A DNA stretch of 64,000 bases from VXYL01 sp965116935 (GTDB lineage Bacteria; Pseudomonadota; Gammaproteobacteria; Pseudomonadales; Azotimanducaceae): contig OZ220737.1 in NCBI GenBank assembly GCA_965116935.1, positions 1,798,001 to 1,862,000 on the forward strand. Direction: 5' to 3'. Positions within the stretch are counted from its first letter, which is position 1, and the number at the start of each line of letters is the position of its first letter. A program made the position numbers and the translations under genes. The notes under the pieces are model-generated. The model was not told where the DNA came from, ran no database searches, and worked only from the letters and a program-made list of their open reading frames with translations. This document shows positions 59,893 to 64,000 of this stretch, in pieces.

Positions 59893-60477
59893 CTACGAAG
59901 CACGTCGCGGTTCGAGCCTCTTCTCGACATAGACGTTGCCTTTTTCGTCCTCGAACAGCACCGAGAAGCCCGCCTCGATGAAGATCGCCAAGGGGCCGAA
60001 AGCGTTGTCGGCGGAGGTCGTCACGCCGCGCACCGGCTTGCCGAGAAGGCGTCGGTAGCCGCGTCGTTCGAACGCTTCGCAGGCGGCTTCCAGCAATTGT
60101 CGGGCGATGCCCTGTCGGCGGCGGCCTGGCGCGATCAGAAAGCAGGGCACGAACGCCGTGTCTTCGGAGTTGCCCGGCAGCCGTCGCAACACCGGCAACA
60201 GTTCACAGGGCGCGGCGTTGCACCAGCCCACCACCTCGTCGCCCTCGTAGGCGAGCAAACCCTCTGCGCGACCCTGCCCTCCTATCAAGGCCACCATCGC
60301 CTGCCGGTTTTCCTGCGCCGAGCGGCAACCCCACTCGCCAGCCGCGGGATCGTGATAGTGGAAATAACAGTAACAGCCCTGCCATTGCTCGTTGTCGGCG
60401 AAGGCGACATGGTCAAAGAAGTGCAGGAAGTCCGCCAATCGATCGGCGCGGAGCGAGTGAACTTCGATATCGGCCAC
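59893..60477 (-). CDS. GNAT-family N-acetyltransferase
   Basis: 194 residues from GTG 60477. FLHFFDHVAFADNEQWQGCY and YCYFHYHDP start a subfamily with a Cys/Trp-rich N-terminus. The acetyl-CoA loop is IAPGRRRQGIARQLLEAACE (RRRQGIA), and KPVRGVTTSADNAFGPLAIF and IEAGFSVLFED follow. Substrate unknown. It is divergent from the TonB-dependent receptor gene, with 200 bases between them that include a GGGCCGGCCCCAGGCCGGC hairpin. Confidence 0.85.
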   Translation of the reverse strand: MADIEVHSLRADRLADFLHFFDHVAFADNEQWQGCYCYFHYHDPAAGEWGCRSAQENRQAMVALIGGQGRAEGLLAYEGDEVVGWCNAAPCELLPVLRRLPGNSEDTAFVPCFLIAPGRRRQGIARQLLEAACEAFERRGYRRLLGKPVRGVTTSADNAFGPLAIFIEAGFSVLFEDEKGNVYVEKRLEPRRAS

Positions 60478-60675
60478 GAGAGCAAGCCTATGTGGGCCGG
60501 CCCCAGGCCGGCGGATACCCCTTCATTGTATGTACCCGCTTCGCGCCTTGTGCAAACAAACGGGCCTATATGGATACATCTTCTCTGCGTAAACGACGCT
60601 GGCCGAGCATCCGTTCGGAGCTAGGCCCGGTGGGCTGCTAACATTCGCGCCTGCTGGGACTTGCTCGGATGTGCA

Positions 60676-63189
60676 ATGCGTTTCTGCCTTTTTCGCCCGT
60701 GCCGGACCCTCGGCATCGCCCGCCTTGCGGCGATTTCCATGGGCTCGGCGGTCGCGGTTGCTGGGATCGCCGCGGGGCAGGAGCGGGCGGACCCCAATGC
60801 CGTTGAGGAGATCGTCGTGGTGGGCGATCTCGGCAGCATGCCCGGAGAGGATGTGCAGACCGTGTTCGGCTTCGGCAAGTCGCTTGTGAGCACGCCGCGG
60901 TCGGTATCCACCGTGACGGACGAGATGATCGCCCGCTTCAACATGCGCGACATCGACGAGCTCATCGCCCTTGCGCCCGGCAGCTTCACACAGTCGTTCT
61001 TTGGCGTCGCCGGTTCCCTCGACATTCGCGGCACGCCAGGAGAAACCTACTTTCGCGGCGTGCGCCGGCTCGACAATCCGGGCAACTACCCGACGCCCAT
61101 CGGCGCGTCGGACCGGGTGGACATCGTGCGCGGGCCGGCATCGCCCATCCACGGCCCGGCCAAGATCGGCGGCTATCTCAACTTCAAGCCCAAGTCCGCC
61201 CGGATCGAGGAGACCGGGCAGTTCATCGCCGACCGTACCGGCGCAATCGGCCTTGATCTCGGCAGTTGGGACAAGCGCATTGTCAGCGCCGAAGCCGGCG
61301 GTCCGGGGCACCTCGGCGGGCAGGACTTCGGCTACTACTTCTACGGCGAGGTCGAGGACTCTGGCAGCTTCTATCGGGATACCGACCTGCAACAGACACT
61401 TCTGCAGGCATCTTTCGACACCGATCTATCAGCCCGGCTCGAACTCCAGTTCGGCGGCATGTTCCACGACCACAGCGGCAATCAGGTGGCCGGGTGGAAC
61501 CGGCTGACGCAGGAACTGGTGGATCGGGGCACGTATCTGACAGGCCAGCCGTCCCCGCTCGATGCCAACGGCGATGGCCACATCTCGCATCAGGAGTTCG
61601 ACGTGAACGGCGATGGGTTCACGGACCTCAATCCGTTCGCGGCTGGACTCGTGCCGGGGACGGCCTCGGCGCTGAATCCTGAAGGGCCCTTTCCCGGTGC
61701 CTGCTTCATCGGCGAAACGGCGGTGGTTGGCTGCCGCCCCGACCTCTTGGCCCTTGCGAGCACGGGCACGGCAACGCTCGACATGAGCGAAGTGCTGACT
61801 TGGCCGGATGACATGCTGGAAGCGGAGGTGCTGACACTCTATCTCGACGCCATCTTCGACGCCGACAGCGGCTGGGAGTGGAAGAACCAGCTCTTCTACG
61901 AGTCGTATGACACGCTTGGGGAATCGGGCTATGGCTTCTCGCAGTTCCACGACACGTCGGTGGTGGAAGACCGCCTCGTGGTGGCGAAGGAGTTCCGCCT
62001 CGATGCGGCAAGCGTGGCGGTGCAGGCTTCGCCGTCCGTGCGCTTCACCCGCTTTCGGCACGCCGACGACTACACCAACGAGTACTTCGACCGGCGTGAC
62101 CTCAGCCGCCCGCCAAGCCCGCTTGACACCCGCTTGCTGGCGACCGAGATCGACGACGACTACACCGAGTACTACATCGGCGAATACCTCGACCTCGGCA
62201 TTGCGGCCCTCGCCAGCATCGACTGGGAGTCTGGTCTCAGCGTCCTTGCCGGCGCGCGCTACGACAACATCGACATGGAGAGCCGGCAGCCCATCGACAA
62301 GCTCTTGCTGCCGAGCTCCAACAACTTCTGCCTGCCGCCGGGCGACTGCGTGGACGAGCAGGCATCAGCCACCGTGGATGGTGTCTCCTGGACGCTAAGC
62401 CTCAGCTACGCCCTCCCGGGCGGCATCGTGCCCTATCTCACCGCGTCGGAACAGGCGACCGTGATCGCGGGACAAGGGGCGGAGATCAGCACCACCAACA
62501 TTGCCGACGGCGGCGCCTTCGACACTTCCAAGCTGCGCGAGGCCGGGATCAAGGGCGAGCTGATCGATGGCGGCCTGTACTTTGCACTCGCCGCGTACGC
62601 GCAGGAACGCACGGATTTCTCGGCCCAGTCCATCGTCACCAACCAAGCCACTGAGACCGAAGGAATCGAGTTCGAGCTGCGCTGGGTGGCCACGGAGCGA
62701 ATGCTGCTGACGCTCGGCTACTCGCGCATTGAAGTCGTCAACCTCAACACGCTCGAGAGCGGTTCGCGCTTCAGTTTCATCGGCGCCGACGACGTGCCTG
62801 GCATTGCTCCCGAGGCGCTCTACGGCGGCGCCTTGGGCGGCGTCCTCATCCGCCCTGGCGCGCAAGGCGCCCGGCGCGCCGGCATCCCGGAAAACATCCT
62901 CTCCCTCACCGGCACCTACGATTTCGGCAACGGTCTCGCCGTGAGCGCGAGTGTGGTGGATGCAGATTCGGTGCCTGCGGGCTTCTCGGGTTCGGTCACC
63001 TTGCCGGCGTACACGCTCGTCAACATCGGCATGGTGTTCGAGACCGATCGCTGGTCCTTCGGCGCGACCCTGAAGAACGCCACCGACGAGCGCTACTTCC
63101 GTTCCAACTTCCCCAACCTCTTCGGCGGCGTCATCGTCCTGCCGGAACTTCCACGCCACGTGCAGGCAAGGCTCCGCTACCGCTGGTAA
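60676..63189 (+). CDS. TonB-dependent receptor with EF-hand-like insert
   Basis: 837 residues from ATG 60676 (a TTG at 60661 is possible). Signal peptide about 1-35. A TonB-box-like NAVEEIVVVGD leads into the plug (STPRSVSTVTDEMIARFNMR, IDELIALAPGSFTQSFFGVA, VRGPASPIHGPAKIGG) and a long barrel ending LPRHVQARLRYRW with terminal aromatic residue. Around residues 299-322 a loop reads DANGDGHISHQEFDVNGDGF, two EF-hand/dockerin-type Ca-binding loops in a row, unusual in this family. It imports an unknown ligand across the outer membrane with ExbB-TonB energy. Nearby aldolase and transporter genes do not define a substrate. Confidence 0.9.
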   Translation: MRFCLFRPCRTLGIARLAAISMGSAVAVAGIAAGQERADPNAVEEIVVVGDLGSMPGEDVQTVFGFGKSLVSTPRSVSTVTDEMIARFNMRDIDELIALAPGSFTQSFFGVAGSLDIRGTPGETYFRGVRRLDNPGNYPTPIGASDRVDIVRGPASPIHGPAKIGGYLNFKPKSARIEETGQFIADRTGAIGLDLGSWDKRIVSAEAGGPGHLGGQDFGYYFYGEVEDSGSFYRDTDLQQTLLQASFDTDLSARLELQFGGMFHDHSGNQVAGWNRLTQELVDRGTYLTGQPSPLDANGDGHISHQEFDVNGDGFTDLNPFAAGLVPGTASALNPEGPFPGACFIGETAVVGCRPDLLALASTGTATLDMSEVLTWPDDMLEAEVLTLYLDAIFDADSGWEWKNQLFYESYDTLGESGYGFSQFHDTSVVEDRLVVAKEFRLDAASVAVQASPSVRFTRFRHADDYTNEYFDRRDLSRPPSPLDTRLLATEIDDDYTEYYIGEYLDLGIAALASIDWESGLSVLAGARYDNIDMESRQPIDKLLLPSSNNFCLPPGDCVDEQASATVDGVSWTLSLSYALPGGIVPYLTASEQATVIAGQGAEISTTNIADGGAFDTSKLREAGIKGELIDGGLYFALAAYAQERTDFSAQSIVTNQATETEGIEFELRWVATERMLLTLGYSRIEVVNLNTLESGSRFSFIGADDVPGIAPEALYGGALGGVLIRPGAQGARRAGIPENILSLTGTYDFGNGLAVSASVVDADSVPAGFSGSVTLPAYTLVNIGMVFETDRWSFGATLKNATDERYFRSNFPNLFGGVIVLPELPRHVQARLRYRW

Positions 63190-63694
63190 TGCCGCCCAGG
63201 ACGGGCGGGGACAAGCCCGGGACAAGCCCCGCCCCTACGAGGACACGACACGTTGACCGTTTGGGGATTTTGATTCGAAGCGAGGGCCCCCGGAACGAGG
63301 TGTTTTGGGCGAGGGCGTCTCTTCTCGCGTGAGCGCAATCGACCCTCACGAAGCGTCAATCTCCTACACGCCGTGGCGTTTCCGTACTACAGACCGGAGC
63401 TTGATGTCCGTGCCACGGTGGCGCCACCCGACGCCGCCCAAGCCGACCCGTGCCGCAACGCCAGCACAGCCTGCACGCTTCCCAAGCCCTGCGCCGGCCA
63501 GCGCACGCCTGTGCTAGCGCGCTCTACGAGCGCGTCGGCAGTTGCTTCGCAACTGCTGGCCTTCGTGCTCGCGTTCGCTCGCAGCTACGGCTAGCCTGTC
63601 GCACTTCGCCGCTGGCGCGGCAAGGTCCGACAGGCTGCTATGGTCCGGCAACCGGCTGGCGATCCTGCAAGACCAGCAAGAGGAGAACGCCATC
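63190..63694. repeat. Intergenic repeats after the receptor gene
   Basis: CGGGCGGGGACAAGCCCGGGACAAGCCCCGCCCCTACG (family A, a doubled core) at 63203-63240, GCGCGCTCTACGAGCGCGTCGGCAG (family C), GCTCGCAGCTACGGCT (63578-63593, shared with the tolB start) and CTGTCGCACTTCG...GTCCGACAGGCTGCTA (IS1182-type ends, 63596-63641). No gene in the first 500 bases. Confidence 0.65.
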
Positions 63695-64000
63695 ATGGCT
63701 TCCGCTTCCCAGCCTCGCGGCACCGGCAAGCCACCCTGGCCCGCCGCGCCGCCGAGTCGGGTGCCGGGCTTCCCGTCGGACGAGCCCGACTTCCCGCCGG
63801 ACCCTAAGGATTACGCCCTCGGCACGCCGCCGGTGCGTTGGCCCGACGACCCGCCACCAGACCCCGACGGCGACCCGTACCCGGACATCTGGACAGGGCC
63901 GGTGACCCCGGAGCACCTGGACGCCATGACGGACGCCCGGCAGATGCTGAAGGCGCGCTATGCCCACCGCGCCGACGTATATGTAACCAGCGAGATGCCG
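63695..64000 (+). CDS. Pro/Asp-rich protein, possibly Uma2 family (cut by window end)
   Basis: 102 codons from ATG 63695 with AAGAGGAGAACG upstream; the gene runs off the window. The first 75 residues are Pro/Asp-rich (KPPWPAAPPSR, DYALGTPPVRWPDDPPPDP). The end reads TPEHLDAMTDARQMLKARYA then HRADVYVTSEMP, similar to the segment of Uma2-type (PF05685) PD-(D/E)XK-fold proteins that precedes the catalytic region. The nuclease core itself is not visible, so the family call is tentative. Confidence 0.45.
   Translation, partial: MASASQPRGTGKPPWPAAPPSRVPGFPSDEPDFPPDPKDYALGTPPVRWPDDPPPDPDGDPYPDIWTGPVTPEHLDAMTDARQMLKARYAHRADVYVTSEMP

Noticed and set aside
1..64000. CRISPR array
   Set aside because: The repeats are dispersed palindromes, never regularly spaced with unique spacers, and no cas gene is seen.

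Overview
This GC-rich window looks like a chromosomal segment of an uncultured gammaproteobacterium. The order fmdB-like, aspS, yebC, ruvC, ruvA, ruvB, tolQ, tolR, tolA, tolB, pal, cpoB, queE, queC is the standard gammaproteobacterial arrangement. A TGA-encoded selenoprotein of the UGSC family implies selenocysteine machinery elsewhere in the genome. Species cannot be named from the sequence.

Left part (1-12.7 kb): an IS4-family element and an ISKra4-family remnant precede a nine-gene, tightly coupled, same-strand cluster (2386-11742). It encodes a MotA/TolQ/ExbB-like channel protein, two different TolR-like proteins whose periplasmic part is a von Willebrand A domain, a PEGA-repeat protein ending in an FGE/SUMF1-like domain without the catalytic cysteines, a TPR protein, and four exported or membrane proteins of unknown family. 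I read it as an ion-driven envelope machine distinct from the Tol-Pal motor at 40.4-45.4 kb in the same window. It is the best candidate for an undescribed system. A frameshifted small ORF and an IHF/HU-like gene follow.

13-19.3 kb is a graveyard: two damaged tyrosine recombinases, a small HTH protein, a putative PD-(D/E)XK nuclease and a second IS4-family copy. 19.3-29.9 kb carries metabolic genes (UGSC selenoprotein, amidase, FAD-linked oxidase, LLM oxidoreductase, histidine phosphatase, AMACR-like CoA enzyme, monooxygenase, thioredoxin-like lipoprotein), a RelE/HigA-type toxin-antitoxin pair, and a terminator-ended intergenic region with small ORFs. 30-46.7 kb holds a third IS4 copy, proS, an HU-like protein and the core block. 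46.8-54.6 kb holds IS1182-derived pieces, tRNA-Phe, an NAD(P)-binding protein, a lipoprotein, a CDP-alcohol phosphatidyltransferase and a decayed hicAB locus. 55-64 kb holds a membrane protein, GNAT, MFS and HpcH/HpaI aldolase group, an IS110 fragment, another GNAT, a TonB-dependent receptor with an EF-hand-like insert, and the start of a possible Uma2-family gene.

Almost every intergenic space contains short palindromic repeats of at least three families (A: core GGGGACAAGCCCC; B: GAGGGCGNNNCGCCCTC or GGAAGGCATTCTGCCTTCC; C: GCCAACGCGCCC...GGGCGCG). They have changed genes: they supply stop codons (proS), alter the ends of a toxin and an antitoxin, sit in frame inside a membrane protein, and serve as the precise insertion target of all three IS4 copies.
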